Source of the DNA: Streptomyces sp. Ncost-T10-10d | GTDB taxonomy: Bacteria; Actinomycetota; Actinomycetes; Streptomycetales; Streptomycetaceae | NCBI RefSeq assembly: GCF_900091955.1 | Contig: NZ_FMDF01000135.1 | Location: forward strand, 1 to 64,000 | DNA: 64,000 nt | Direction of reading: 5' to 3' | In this document: one piece after another, positions 8,396 to 16,332 of the stretch | Layout of the letters: every line of letters begins with the position of its first letter | Position numbering within the stretch: position 1 is the stretch's first letter | Notes under the pieces: generated by a model | What the model was told of the DNA's origin: nothing | The model's database searches: none | Seen by the model: the letters and a program-made list of their open reading frames with translations, nothing else | Position numbers and translations under genes: made by a program

Positions 8396-9640
8396 ATGAA
8401 CGAGGCGGCATCCCGTGACGTAGCAATTGTCACGCCTTGGTATCCCTCAAGGGAGCTGCCTTTCCGCGGAGCCTTCGTCCAAGCAATGGTCGATGCCACG
8501 GCGCCCGGCTGCGACAACGCCCTCGTGTACCACTGTGACACCTGGGTCTCCCGAATGAACCCGCGGACCACGGACGCGGTGGAGGCAGCCAACCGGACCC
8601 TCGCTCCATTGGCCGTACGCCCCACTCCGACAGTGGGTGGCGCACAGCTGGTCCATCTGGCTGTCACCACCCCCCGGAGTCAGGAATTCGGGCCTCTCGC
8701 GCGGAATCATGAACGGCAGCTGCGGGCGGCCCTGGGCGGAAATCCCATCGCCGCCCCGGTGGTACACGCTCACGTCGGGTTGCCCGGTGCCTGGGCCGCT
8801 CTGCAGAATGCCCGCCCGGACGCCCGTGTTTTCGTGACCGAGCACGCCACCTACCTGGATCGGGTACTGGCCGAGCCGGACGCGCGCGCCCTCTACGACG
8901 AGGTGCTGCACCGGGTCGATGGGTTCTTCGCCGTCGGTGAGCCGATCCGTGACGTACTGACCGCTGCGTTCCCCCATCACGCGGAGAAGATCCAGCAGAT
9001 CCCGAACCCCATTTCCTTCCGTGAGAAGCGGACTGTCCCGGTCACCGAGCTCCGCAGGTGGCTCTTTCTGGGTGGCTTGATCCCCCGCAAGGGCGTCGAC
9101 CTGTTGGTCGAGGCGTTCGCCCAGTGTCACGCCAAGGATCCCGCGCTGACGCTCACGATGGTGGGAGAGGGCGAGCTGCGCGCACAGCTGACCGCGCGAG
9201 CGACCGAGCTGGGGCTTGAAGACGCGATCCGATTCCTCGGAGCTGTACCGCCCGACGCGGCGCTGAACCTCATGCGTGAGCACGATCTCTTGGTGCATCC
9301 GAGCCGGTACGAGACGTTCGGCATGACAGTGGTGGAGGCAGTCGCCGCGGGTATGCCCGTTCTCGTCACGCGTTGCGGCGGGCCGGAGGAGACCCTCGCG
9401 GGCATCGAGAGCGTCGCGGGCGAAATGATCGACGTCGAGGACGACCCGGAATCGATCACTGACGGTTACTGGCGGCTGCGGGACCGTTTCGACCGTGATG
9501 TGGATCTGGAGCTGGCCCAGAAGACCTTGGACGGTCGTTACGGTTACGAGGCCGTCGCCGAGGCTCATTACCGGCTCTGGTTCCCTGCCGCGACGCACAA
9601 TCAGGGTGAGGATTCCGAACGGGCCGGCACCCTCGAATGA
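8396..9640 (+). CDS. GT4-family glycosyltransferase
   Basis: A 414-residue retaining GT-B glycosyltransferase. The N-lobe starts VAIVTPWYPS, with a VHAHVG segment and VTEHATY. The C-lobe has a GGLIPRKGVD motif and the donor-binding E-x7-E signature in SRYETFGMTVVEA (about residues 303-315). It has no membrane segment and is probably cytoplasmic. The protein is clearly paralogous to the middle domain of the 11760-14015 product, sharing ITPWYP, VTEHAT, LTMVG, DLLVH and GPEET blocks. GGAGGAA precedes the ATG. The next gene, 9 nt downstream, encodes an N-lobe-like module that is fused to the paralogous GT4 elsewhere in the island. Donor sugar unknown. Confidence 0.88.
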   Translation: MNEAASRDVAIVTPWYPSRELPFRGAFVQAMVDATAPGCDNALVYHCDTWVSRMNPRTTDAVEAANRTLAPLAVRPTPTVGGAQLVHLAVTTPRSQEFGPLARNHERQLRAALGGNPIAAPVVHAHVGLPGAWAALQNARPDARVFVTEHATYLDRVLAEPDARALYDEVLHRVDGFFAVGEPIRDVLTAAFPHHAEKIQQIPNPISFREKRTVPVTELRRWLFLGGLIPRKGVDLLVEAFAQCHAKDPALTLTMVGEGELRAQLTARATELGLEDAIRFLGAVPPDAALNLMREHDLLVHPSRYETFGMTVVEAVAAGMPVLVTRCGGPEETLAGIESVAGEMIDVEDDPESITDGYWRLRDRFDRDVDLELAQKTLDGRYGYEAVAEAHYRLWFPAATHNQGEDSERAGTLE

Positions 9641-9649
9641 TGGAGTGAC

Positions 9650-10225
9650 ATGCAGGTTCTTTTCCTGGCCCTCGGCGCATCGCGCAAACGGGCGGTCCTG
9701 GACGAGTCGGCCGAGGCCGCATCGAACGGCGGGCAGGTCATCGTCGTTGTGGACAAGAAGAAGTCCTGGAGTGGTGTGCAGTTCGCGCCAGGTGTCACGG
9801 TCGCGACCTTCAAGGAATTGGAGGGGCGTCACCTGCCCAGAAGAGTGGAGCACGCGGTGTTGTACCGCGCGCCGCGAGCGACAGTCCGTGCGATCGGCCA
9901 GGGGCCGCTGCGCAGCCGATCGCGACGGGCGCTCGAGATGTATGAGCGACGGGTGGCCGGCCGGGTGCATCGCAGAGTGTTCGTGCCCTTGCACCGCCGT
10001 CTGTGGCCCGATGCCCGGTCCCGCATGGTCAGCGCGGCGTTTGCCGCTCGCGGTGGGCTCGACCTGTTGGTGGTCAGTGATGCGCTGTCCGTTCCCCGTG
10101 CGGTGGAACTGATGGAAGCCTGGGCCGTTCGTGGGCCCCTCCCGCGGGTTTGCTACGGCCTGGATTACGACGTACCTCCCACAGCTCAGCGATCGCCGAT
10201 CGCCTCCACACAGGGACAACGATGA
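9650..10225 (+). CDS. Stand-alone GT-B N-lobe-like module
   Basis: A 191-residue protein not recognised as a named family. It begins with a Rossmann-like strand-loop-helix (VLFLALGASRKRAVLDESA), has a VLYRAPRA strand, an Arg-rich helical stretch (PLRSRSRRALEMYERR) near residues 83-100 and ends with LDLLVVSDALSVPRAVEL followed by CYGLDYD. The same order of elements recurs at both ends of the 11760-14015 protein and resembles the N-lobe of the full GT4 at 10222 (VLYLAFYFPPS to FDVVIATGNPFASFGAA). No C-lobe or E-x7-E donor site is present, so it is unlikely to be active alone. It may be a partner of the adjacent GT4. The stop overlaps the next start (ATGA). The start has GGAG upstream. Confidence 0.7.
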   Translation: MQVLFLALGASRKRAVLDESAEAASNGGQVIVVVDKKKSWSGVQFAPGVTVATFKELEGRHLPRRVEHAVLYRAPRATVRAIGQGPLRSRSRRALEMYERRVAGRVHRRVFVPLHRRLWPDARSRMVSAAFAARGGLDLLVVSDALSVPRAVELMEAWAVRGPLPRVCYGLDYDVPPTAQRSPIASTQGQR

Positions 10226-11604
10226 ACAACCGTAGTGGCCGACGCCTTCGGGTGCTCTATCTGGCCTTCTACTTCCCGCCCTCGCGTGCCAGTGGCGTGT
10301 ACAGGGCCAGGGCGACGGCCAACCACCTGGCGGAAAAAGACTGGGACGTCACCGTCTGTGCCGCGCCGCTCGACTTTCTCTACGACGTCATCGGGTCGGT
10401 CGACGAGGGCCTTTCCGAGACTGTCGACCCACGCATCAGAGTCGAACGACCGTCCCTGAACCAGTACTCCTGGCAACAGGACCTCCGCAGCTTCAGCAGG
10501 CTGCGCCGCACGTTCCCGCTCATGGCACGACGCCTTTACGAGTTCGGCCAGGAGAAGGTTTTCCCCGAGCGCTACGCCTCGTGGGCGCGGGCGTCGGTGG
10601 CCCGCGCACTGAAACTCCACGCGAAGAAGCGATTCGACGTCGTCATTGCGACGGGAAATCCATTTGCTTCGTTCGGGGCGGCCTGGCTGTTCAATCGCCT
10701 CACCGGAGTGCCGTATGTCATGGACTACCGTGACTCCTGGACGCTGGACCTCTTCACCGACGAGCCGGCCTTCCCTGACAGGCACATCGCATGGAAGTGG
10801 GAGAAGAGGGCCCTTGAGCGGGCCTCCGCTGCAGTTTTCGTGAATGAAGCACTGCGCGGCTGGCATGCGGAGCGCTACCCGGACGTGGCCGACCGCATGA
10901 TGGTGGTCCCGAACGGCTGGGACGCCGATGTGATTCCCCCGGCCGCGGCGCCGGATGCGGACCAGGAGCCGGTCAGTGCCGAGCGGGCGCCGCAACCGCT
11001 GAAGTTCGCCTACCTCGGGACGCTCACCGGCAAGCAGCCGGTGGAAGAGATGGCTGACGCGTTCAAGATCGCCCGTAGGCACCCCGAGCTGGCCGACGCC
11101 GAACTGCAGATACACGGGCACTTGGGATTCTTCAAGAACAGCCCGCAGGCGTTGCTCCAGCGCCTCGGCCTCGACGACGCTGCCCGTGAGCGCGGGGAAG
11201 AGGACACCGGCCTTCGCTACTGTGGTCCGGTCTCCAAGACGGAAGTAGGAAAGGTCTACGAGGACGCCGATGTACTGGTGTTCTTGGCAGGCGGCGGGAA
11301 GTACGTCACCTCGGGCAAGATTTTTGAGTACATGGCATTCGGTCATCCCATTGTCTCCGTGCATGCGCCGGGAATTGCGGCCCAGGATGTACTGGAGGGT
11401 TATCCGCTGTGGTTCAACGCGAACAGTCTTGACGTGGACGCGTTGGCTTCATCGATGGTGGCAGCCGGAAAGGCTGCCCGGGACCTCGGGCCGGAGCAGC
11501 GGGAATCGGCTCGGAGGCATGCCGATATTTACACGCGTGAGGCCGTCCTGGTTCCGTTTGAGGAGCGGCTGAGGGAAATTGTGGGTCGCCCGGCCGCAGA
11601 GTAG
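10222..11604 (+). CDS. GT4-family glycosyltransferase (second subgroup)
   Basis: A 460-residue GT-B glycosyltransferase. The N-lobe starts RVLYLAFYFPPSRASGVYRA and contains YVMDYRDSW near residue 170, typical of WcaI/WbuB-like GT4 enzymes. The C-lobe carries KFAYLGTLTGKQP and GKIFEYMAFGHP near 375, where the family's donor-site acidic residue sits. The ATG at 10222 overlaps the stop of the preceding module gene by 4 nt and has AGGGA upstream, so the longer in-frame ORF starting at 10150 is rejected. It is the last gene of the 8396-11604 operon, followed by a strong hairpin. It belongs to a different subgroup from the two GT4 paralogues at 8396 and 11760. Confidence 0.87.
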   Translation: MNNRSGRRLRVLYLAFYFPPSRASGVYRARATANHLAEKDWDVTVCAAPLDFLYDVIGSVDEGLSETVDPRIRVERPSLNQYSWQQDLRSFSRLRRTFPLMARRLYEFGQEKVFPERYASWARASVARALKLHAKKRFDVVIATGNPFASFGAAWLFNRLTGVPYVMDYRDSWTLDLFTDEPAFPDRHIAWKWEKRALERASAAVFVNEALRGWHAERYPDVADRMMVVPNGWDADVIPPAAAPDADQEPVSAERAPQPLKFAYLGTLTGKQPVEEMADAFKIARRHPELADAELQIHGHLGFFKNSPQALLQRLGLDDAARERGEEDTGLRYCGPVSKTEVGKVYEDADVLVFLAGGGKYVTSGKIFEYMAFGHPIVSVHAPGIAAQDVLEGYPLWFNANSLDVDALASSMVAAGKAARDLGPEQRESARRHADIYTREAVLVPFEERLREIVGRPAAE

Positions 11605-11633
11605 GTCCAGGCATCGGTGGGTGCAGACATGAA

Positions 11634-11669
11634 ATCGCCCCGCCCTCCGTTCATGGAGGGTGGGGCGAT
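11634..11669 (+). terminator. Terminator of the 8396-11604 operon
   Basis: 15-bp stem with one G-U pair (11634-11648 with 11655-11669) and 6-nt loop, 30 nt after the GT4 stop. Confidence 0.85.
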
Positions 11670-11723
11670 GCCGTCGGGTGCCGCAGTTTTCCGAGCGCCC
11701 TCACCGTCGGACGTATCCGGGAC

Positions 11724-11755
11724 GGGGCAGCCTTGCCAGGCGACAAGGCTGCCCC
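11724..11755 (-). terminator. Terminator of the 14015-11760 gene
   Basis: Perfect 12-bp inverted repeat (11724-11735 with 11744-11755) with an 8-nt loop, just beyond the stop of the minus-strand glycosyltransferase. The convergent neighbours therefore have one terminator each. Confidence 0.82.
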
Positions 11756-11759
11756 GCTG

Positions 11760-14015
11760 CTACGCGTCTTTTGCCGAGTAGAGACTGCGGTCGAGATTGG
11801 TCGTCACCGTGAGGTTCGGATAGGACTTGGCCCACTTCCACCCCGTGACCGTGCTGTTGATGTCGCACACGAACACGTGGTCCGTCAGATCCAGCCGCAG
11901 CCCGGGAAGCGCCTCGCGACGAGCGATGCGTGAGAGCAGCTGCGGTCTCACCTCTTGATAGCCGCGGTTGAAGACATTCTTGTGGAATGCGTTTGCGGCC
12001 TTCTTGTGAACCCGTTGCGTAGCCGCAACCATGAGTTCGGGTGTGATGGTCCCCCGCCTCTTCCGAGCAGTACTCCGTGCCCGGCCCAGAACGGCGCGCG
12101 GGACGCGATAGACCAGGAAGCGTTCGCCGCGAGGGATACGCAGCTTCTTCTCGCCCTTCTCGATGCTCACAAGAACGGCGCGCGGATCCAGACCGGTGCG
12201 CTGCCACACGGAAGTGTTGGCGGTCACCACCGTGACGTGAACACCGCGCTCCAGCAGATGGTTCGCGAAGTCTGCGATGCGGCGCGATTTGGGGGGTGTG
12301 AGGGCGAGCAGCACAGCGCGGCCGGCCGGTTCCGCCGGGGGCGCGGTGGCGGTGCCCTCCGACCCGGTCCCGGGCGCAGCAGAATCGTGCCCTTCTGCTT
12401 CGACGGACTTCCCGCTCCGGGAAACCGGCGTATCGACAGCGGCCGACGGCGAGGGGCGATCCAAATAGACGTCCATCAGCTGCTGTGCCACTGCCGGGGC
12501 CCCGTATCGCTGCTCCAGCTCTTCGCGCGCCGCGGGCAGATCGAGTTCGGCCACGCGTGAACGCAGGTTCCAGTACGCGTCGGCGATGATCTGCGGGTCG
12601 TCGCTGATCTCCATCAGCGCCCCTGCCTCGGACTCGATGCCGGACAGGGTCTCCTCGGGTCCGAAACTACGGGTCACGAGCACCGGCAGCCCCGCGGCGA
12701 CGGCCTCGACTATGGTCATTCCGAACGTCTCGACCTTGCTCGCGTGCACAAGCAGATCATGCTGGTGCATCAGCCCGTTGACCTCGTCCGGGGCCACGGG
12801 AGGAAGGATTCGGAACCGGTCGGCAATCCCCAACTCCTGTGCATGCGTGAGGAGTTCTTCTTCCAGAGCCCCGCTGCCCACCATGGTGAGTGTGGCCAGG
12901 GGCTCCTTCTCGGCAACGAGTGCGAACGCCTCGAGCAGCTCATTCACCCCCTTGTGCTTGACCAGGCGGCCGACGTACAGCCACTTGAGCAGGCTCTGGG
13001 AGTATGCGCAGCCAGGAGAGAACGCATCGAAATCGATGACGTTCGGGACCACTTGCAGTTTGTCCGCGAGGTCCGGGAACTCGGCAGCGATCTGGTCGCG
13101 GAGATATTTGCTGACGCATAGAAAGGCATCCGCTCGCACCAGTACATCGCGGTAGAGCGCGCGTGCCGCGGGCTGAGCGAAGACCTTCTTCAGGAAGGTG
13201 GCGTGCTCCGTGACCACGATGCGGGCGTCCGGCTGTGCCAGTCGCAGCGCGAGCACGCCACCGTAGATCCCGGCGTGGGCGTGAATGACGGGGGCCTTGA
13301 TCCGGCCGCCGGGCAGTGCTTTGCGCAGCGCGGTCTCCTGGGTGGTGACCCAGGGGCTGTAGTTCTTCCGGTGGATGAGAGGGACCGGGACACGGAGGAG
13401 CGTGCCTTCGGGCGTGTCGAGGACCGGGACCAGTTCTCGGTGGTCCTGGAGGCGGTCCACCGTGATCTTGATGGCGTCGTTCAGCGGGGCGTCGGCGCGT
13501 CCCGACCAGTCCTCGGTGTGCAGGATCGAGACCCGGTCGAACCGGCCCGCCACGCTGCGCGTGGCCATTTTGACGAAGGCGCCGGCGTAGGGGTTGTTCG
13601 GCGAGGGATACCACGGCGTGATGACGGCGATGTCGGCAGGTCCGGCGGCTCGCTCCTGGACGTCGTAAGGCTCCAGACGGAGCGTCACTTCGGGGCGAAG
13701 CTTCTTCAGCGTCCACGCGGTCGGCAAGCACTGGGCGTCGCCGGCGATCACCGTGTCGATGGAGGCGGCGGGCCCCGACTTTGCCAGGACGAGTTTCTTT
13801 GTCGCCTTCTGGACAGAACCGTGCTTGTCGGGGACGAGCTGGACGACCTCGACATTGTCGAGGTCGTCCAGCTCGGCGGCGGCATCCGCCCAGTCCTCGG
13901 TGGCGGGTACGACCAGCAGGACCCGAACGCCGGATTTCGCCAGCCTCTTCACGTGCTCGCGTGCCGCTCGCACTCGGTAACTGCCGTGTGCGAGATAGAG
14001 CACGTGGCTATTCAT
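11760..14015 (-). CDS. Three-part glycosyltransferase: N-lobe module, GT4 domain, N-lobe module
   Basis: A 751-residue fusion. Residues 4-118 form a partial Rossmann module (VLYLAHGSYRVRAAREHVKRL to IDTVIAGDAQCLPTAWTL then EPYD). Residues 127 to about 520 form a full GT4 enzyme (ADIAVITPWYPS, VTEHATFL, LYVGRLVKHKGV, and the E-x7-E site in VETFGMTIVEA) paralogous to the 8396 gene product. A Ser/Ala/Pro-rich linker follows, and residues 565-751 repeat the module (AVLLALTPPKSRRIADFANHL, YRVPRA, DHVFVCDINST). The free protein at 9650 matches the same module. Start chosen at 14015 with GAAGGGA upstream. The extra half-lobes may bind acceptor, pair with other GT lobes or scaffold the synthetic complex. 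The catalytic GT4 assignment is secure; the role of the modules is not. Confidence 0.8.
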   Translation of the reverse strand: MNSHVLYLAHGSYRVRAAREHVKRLAKSGVRVLLVVPATEDWADAAAELDDLDNVEVVQLVPDKHGSVQKATKKLVLAKSGPAASIDTVIAGDAQCLPTAWTLKKLRPEVTLRLEPYDVQERAAGPADIAVITPWYPSPNNPYAGAFVKMATRSVAGRFDRVSILHTEDWSGRADAPLNDAIKITVDRLQDHRELVPVLDTPEGTLLRVPVPLIHRKNYSPWVTTQETALRKALPGGRIKAPVIHAHAGIYGGVLALRLAQPDARIVVTEHATFLKKVFAQPAARALYRDVLVRADAFLCVSKYLRDQIAAEFPDLADKLQVVPNVIDFDAFSPGCAYSQSLLKWLYVGRLVKHKGVNELLEAFALVAEKEPLATLTMVGSGALEEELLTHAQELGIADRFRILPPVAPDEVNGLMHQHDLLVHASKVETFGMTIVEAVAAGLPVLVTRSFGPEETLSGIESEAGALMEISDDPQIIADAYWNLRSRVAELDLPAAREELEQRYGAPAVAQQLMDVYLDRPSPSAAVDTPVSRSGKSVEAEGHDSAAPGTGSEGTATAPPAEPAGRAVLLALTPPKSRRIADFANHLLERGVHVTVVTANTSVWQRTGLDPRAVLVSIEKGEKKLRIPRGERFLVYRVPRAVLGRARSTARKRRGTITPELMVAATQRVHKKAANAFHKNVFNRGYQEVRPQLLSRIARREALPGLRLDLTDHVFVCDINSTVTGWKWAKSYPNLTVTTNLDRSLYSAKDA

Positions 14016-14421
14016 TCAAATCCCTTCGCACGTTCACTCTGCGCCCTGACGATGGTAGAGCGGCCTTATCGAACATGTCGCACATCCGTGCGGCGCAGCG
14101 TCCTTCAGCTTATCTTGGGCGCATCGTAATGAGGTGTCGATGGGGACGCCGTGCAGCCCTTCTCGGGCGCCTCGCCCTGAGGGCGATCAGCTGCTTCCGC
14201 AAGGAAGTTGGTGAGATGACCCGTGCCGACACCCCGGTGGGTGTCGGATCGCCGGCTGGCCCGAGTGTGAATCGAAGAGTGCGTCAGCGGGGAATTACTG
14301 AGGGTTCACGCGCGAAAACACAGGGCCGGTGAAGAGGGTGCCGGGCACTCGGCTTTCCATGGAGGCGGGCCGACGGCACCGGTGGGAACACTGGTCGCCA
14401 TCGGTCCCGTCCTGTACGGAA
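14016..14421. other. Gene-free stretch with one small hairpin
   Basis: No supported ORF. A perfect 9-bp stem with a CGGT loop (14226-14234 with 14239-14247) may terminate the minus-strand acetyltransferase transcript. The part near 14016-14110 must hold the promoter of the fused glycosyltransferase; I see no clear consensus boxes. Confidence 0.4.
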
Positions 14422-15021
14422 TCAGGCTCCGCGCTCGCCGAGAACGCCATCCTTCTCCTCGTACAGGGCACCGCTCTGCGGGCACTTCCACACACCCGGT
14501 TCCGTCTGCTCGGTCAGGCGCACTCCGCTGCGGCCGACCCAGCCGATCTGGCGGGCCGGGACACCGACGACCAGGGCGAAGTCGGGTACGTCCTTCGTGA
14601 CGACCGCGCCGGCCGCCACCATGGCCCAGCGTCCGATCCGGACAGGCGCGACACAGACCGAGCGGGCACCCAGAGAAGCGCCTTCTGCGACCTTCACGCC
14701 GACGGCCTCCCAGTCGCCGCCGCGTTTCTGCCTTCCGTCGGGGTCGACCGAGCGCGGGTTGTGGTCGTTGGTGAGGACCACGGCCGGTCCGACGAAGACG
14801 CCGTCACCGAGTTCGGCGGGCTCGTACACGAGGGCGTAATTCTGCAGCTTGACGTTGTTGCCGATCTGCACGCCCGTGCCGACGTAGGCGCCGCGGCCGA
14901 CTACACAACCTTCACCGAGCTTGGCACCCTCGCGGATCTGGGCGAGTTCCCACACACTGCTGCCGGCCCCGATCTCGGCGCGATCGTCGACCTGAGCGGT
15001 GGGCTGGACCCTGTAATTCAC
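14422..15021 (-). CDS. Left-handed beta-helix N-acetyltransferase (WbpD-like)
   Basis: A 199-residue hexapeptide-repeat acetyltransferase. Turns such as IGAGSSVWELAQI, LGEGCVVGRGAYVG and IGRWAMVAAGAVVTKDV are visible, as is a VLTNDHNPRS segment equivalent to the TND..PR motif of WbpD and QdtC-type sugar 3-N-acetyltransferases. These use acetyl-CoA to acetylate an amino sugar on a UDP or dTDP carrier. In this island the substrate is most likely the 3-amino group made by the WbpB/WbpE pair, giving the 2,3-diacetamido uronate. The start is GTG at 15021 with GGAAGG 8 nt upstream. The last ~35 residues (KCPQSGALYEEK) extend beyond the helix. It is the gene nearest to rplU and is transcribed away from it. 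Confidence 0.88.
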   Translation of the reverse strand: MNYRVQPTAQVDDRAEIGAGSSVWELAQIREGAKLGEGCVVGRGAYVGTGVQIGNNVKLQNYALVYEPAELGDGVFVGPAVVLTNDHNPRSVDPDGRQKRGGDWEAVGVKVAEGASLGARSVCVAPVRIGRWAMVAAGAVVTKDVPDFALVVGVPARQIGWVGRSGVRLTEQTEPGVWKCPQSGALYEEKDGVLGERGA

Positions 15022-15578
15022 TTGCCATGCCTTCCGGAGAACGGACTTGCCGAGAGCATACGAGCCGGTGATCGGCAGTGGTGCACGCAGGTTCGCGGGT
15101 CACCCCGCGCCGAAGCCCGGCCCGCGATCGATCCGCTCCTGGACGATGGCGGCCGGAGGCAACGCCGAGCGAGCCTTCGGGGCTTCCTCCGGCGGGTCCT
15201 GATCCAATGCAGGGCCGCTCTGCTGCTTCGACGTGGACCTCAGTGCCGCCCGCGGGGCGTCGGGCAGGGAACCCCGCACCCTCGTGACCCTGGCAGCGGT
15301 ATCCCCTTCTTCTCCTTCTTCCTGCGCGGTGCACCCCGCAGGAGATCGGGCAGCGGCTGCCCGGGGGCCGAGCCGGCCGACCCCGGTTTGACCGCTTGTA
15401 GGCGGCCCCGTACCCTTGACCCTCGGCGTGTTTCCCATGCGCGCCCACCCCTGAGCACATTCCTCCTGGTGGACCTGTCCGTCAGGAGAGGCCGCTCATC
15501 CTTCCGGATCGTCGCGGGCTTCGGCCTGTGCGGGCGGCTGGCATCAGGGGATCCGTTCCGAGCGAGAGAGAGATCCGC
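15022..15578. other. rplU upstream region: promoter and structured leader
   Basis: A 557-bp gene-free region between the acetyltransferase and rplU. It contains a hairpin near 15350 (GGGCAG, CGG loop, CTGCCC), a good promoter at 15388-15416, and in the transcribed leader a CTCCTG/CAGGAG stem (15463-15468 with 15483-15488). GGATC/GATCC near the start could close a loop over the GAGAGAG ribosome site. A regulatory leader for L21 is possible but not demonstrated. Confidence 0.45.
15388..15416 (+). promoter_or_regulatory. Likely sigma-HrdB promoter of rplU-rpmA
   Basis: TTGACC (15388-15393), 17-nt spacer, TACCCT (15411-15416). Both boxes fit the Streptomyces vegetative consensus (TTGAC-like and TAnnnT). 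The transcript would carry a leader of about 155 nt. Confidence 0.62.
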
Positions 15579-15899
15579 GTGTACGCCATCGTGCGCAGCG
15601 GTGGCCGCCAGCACAAGGTTGCTGTCGGTGACATCGTTGAGGTTGACAAGATTTCCACTGCCCAGGTTGGCGACACGGTCGAGCTCTCGACCCTGCTCGT
15701 GGTCGACGGCGACGCCGTGACCAGCGACCCGTGGGTGCTGGCCGGGATCAAGGTCCAGGCCGAGGTCGTGGACCACCACAAGGGCGCGAAGATCGACATC
15801 CTTCGCTACAAGAACAAGACCGGCTACCGCCGTCGCCAGGGTCACCGTCAGCAGTACACGGCGATCAAGGTCACCGGTATCCCCGCGGCTGCGAAGTAA
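15579..15899 (+). CDS. rplU: 50S ribosomal protein L21
   Basis: A 106-residue protein, the normal length for L21, starting MYAIVRSGGRQHKVAVGD. It has the conserved VVDHHKGAKIDILRYKNKTGYRRRQGHRQ RNA-binding part near residues 65-95 (given here as the stretch around YKNKTGYRRRQGHR). It binds 23S rRNA in the large subunit. The GTG at 15579 with GAGAGAG upstream gives the canonical N-terminus, so the ATG-containing extension from 15528 is rejected. Co-transcribed with rpmA, 14 nt downstream. Confidence 0.97.
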   Translation: MYAIVRSGGRQHKVAVGDIVEVDKISTAQVGDTVELSTLLVVDGDAVTSDPWVLAGIKVQAEVVDHHKGAKIDILRYKNKTGYRRRQGHRQQYTAIKVTGIPAAAK

Positions 15900-15913
15900 G
15901 GGACTGAGGAGAC

Positions 15914-16171
15914 ATGGCACACAAGAAGGGCGCATCGTCCACCCGGAACGGGCGCGATTCCAATGCTCAGCGGCTCGGCGTGAAGCGCTTCGGCGGTCAG
16001 GCCGTCAACGCCGGTGAGATCCTGGTCCGCCAGCGCGGCACCCACTTCCACCCGGGCACGGGCGTCGGCCGTGGTGGCGACGACACGCTGTTCGCACTCG
16101 CCGCCGGTGCGGTCGAGTTCGGCACGCACCGTGGCCGCAAGGTCGTGAACATCGTTCCGATCGCCGGCTGA
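15914..16171 (+). CDS. rpmA: 50S ribosomal protein L27
   Basis: An 85-residue protein beginning MAHKKGASSTRNGRDSNAQR, the diagnostic L27 N-terminus that reaches the peptidyl-transferase centre, followed by VGRGGDDTLFAL. There is no N-terminal extension of the type cleaved by Prp in Firmicutes. GAGGAG lies 8 nt before the ATG. It forms the rplU-rpmA operon, closed by the hairpin at 16203. Confidence 0.98.
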   Translation: MAHKKGASSTRNGRDSNAQRLGVKRFGGQAVNAGEILVRQRGTHFHPGTGVGRGGDDTLFALAAGAVEFGTHRGRKVVNIVPIAG

Positions 16172-16202
16172 TTTTCGGCGCTCGTCGAGCGGTTTCTGCG
16201 GA

Positions 16203-16239
16203 GGCGGACCTCACTTCCCGTACGGGAAGCGGGTCCGCC
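16203..16239 (+). terminator. Terminator after rpmA
   Basis: Interrupted inverted repeat: GGCGGACC with GGTCCGCC outside, CTTCCCGTACGGGAAG inside, followed by TTTCG. It separates rplU-rpmA from obg, though read-through is possible. Confidence 0.75.
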
Positions 16240-16332
16240 TTTCGCGTGTTTCTCCCATGAGAGACGGCTTTCCCTGCGCGGGGACAGCACGAGTGAGACA
16301 TTTCTGCATGTATGTAACTGGAGGTTTCAACC

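Noticed and set aside
970..15021. Glycan island as a classical integrative element
   Set aside because: No integrase, transposase, tRNA or matching direct repeats are seen at its borders; acquisition by homologous replacement remains possible.
14329..15720. 463-codon plus-strand ORF across the acetyltransferase and the rplU leader
   Set aside because: Antisense to a motif-bearing acetyltransferase and overlaps the rplU promoter and start; composition is shadow-like.
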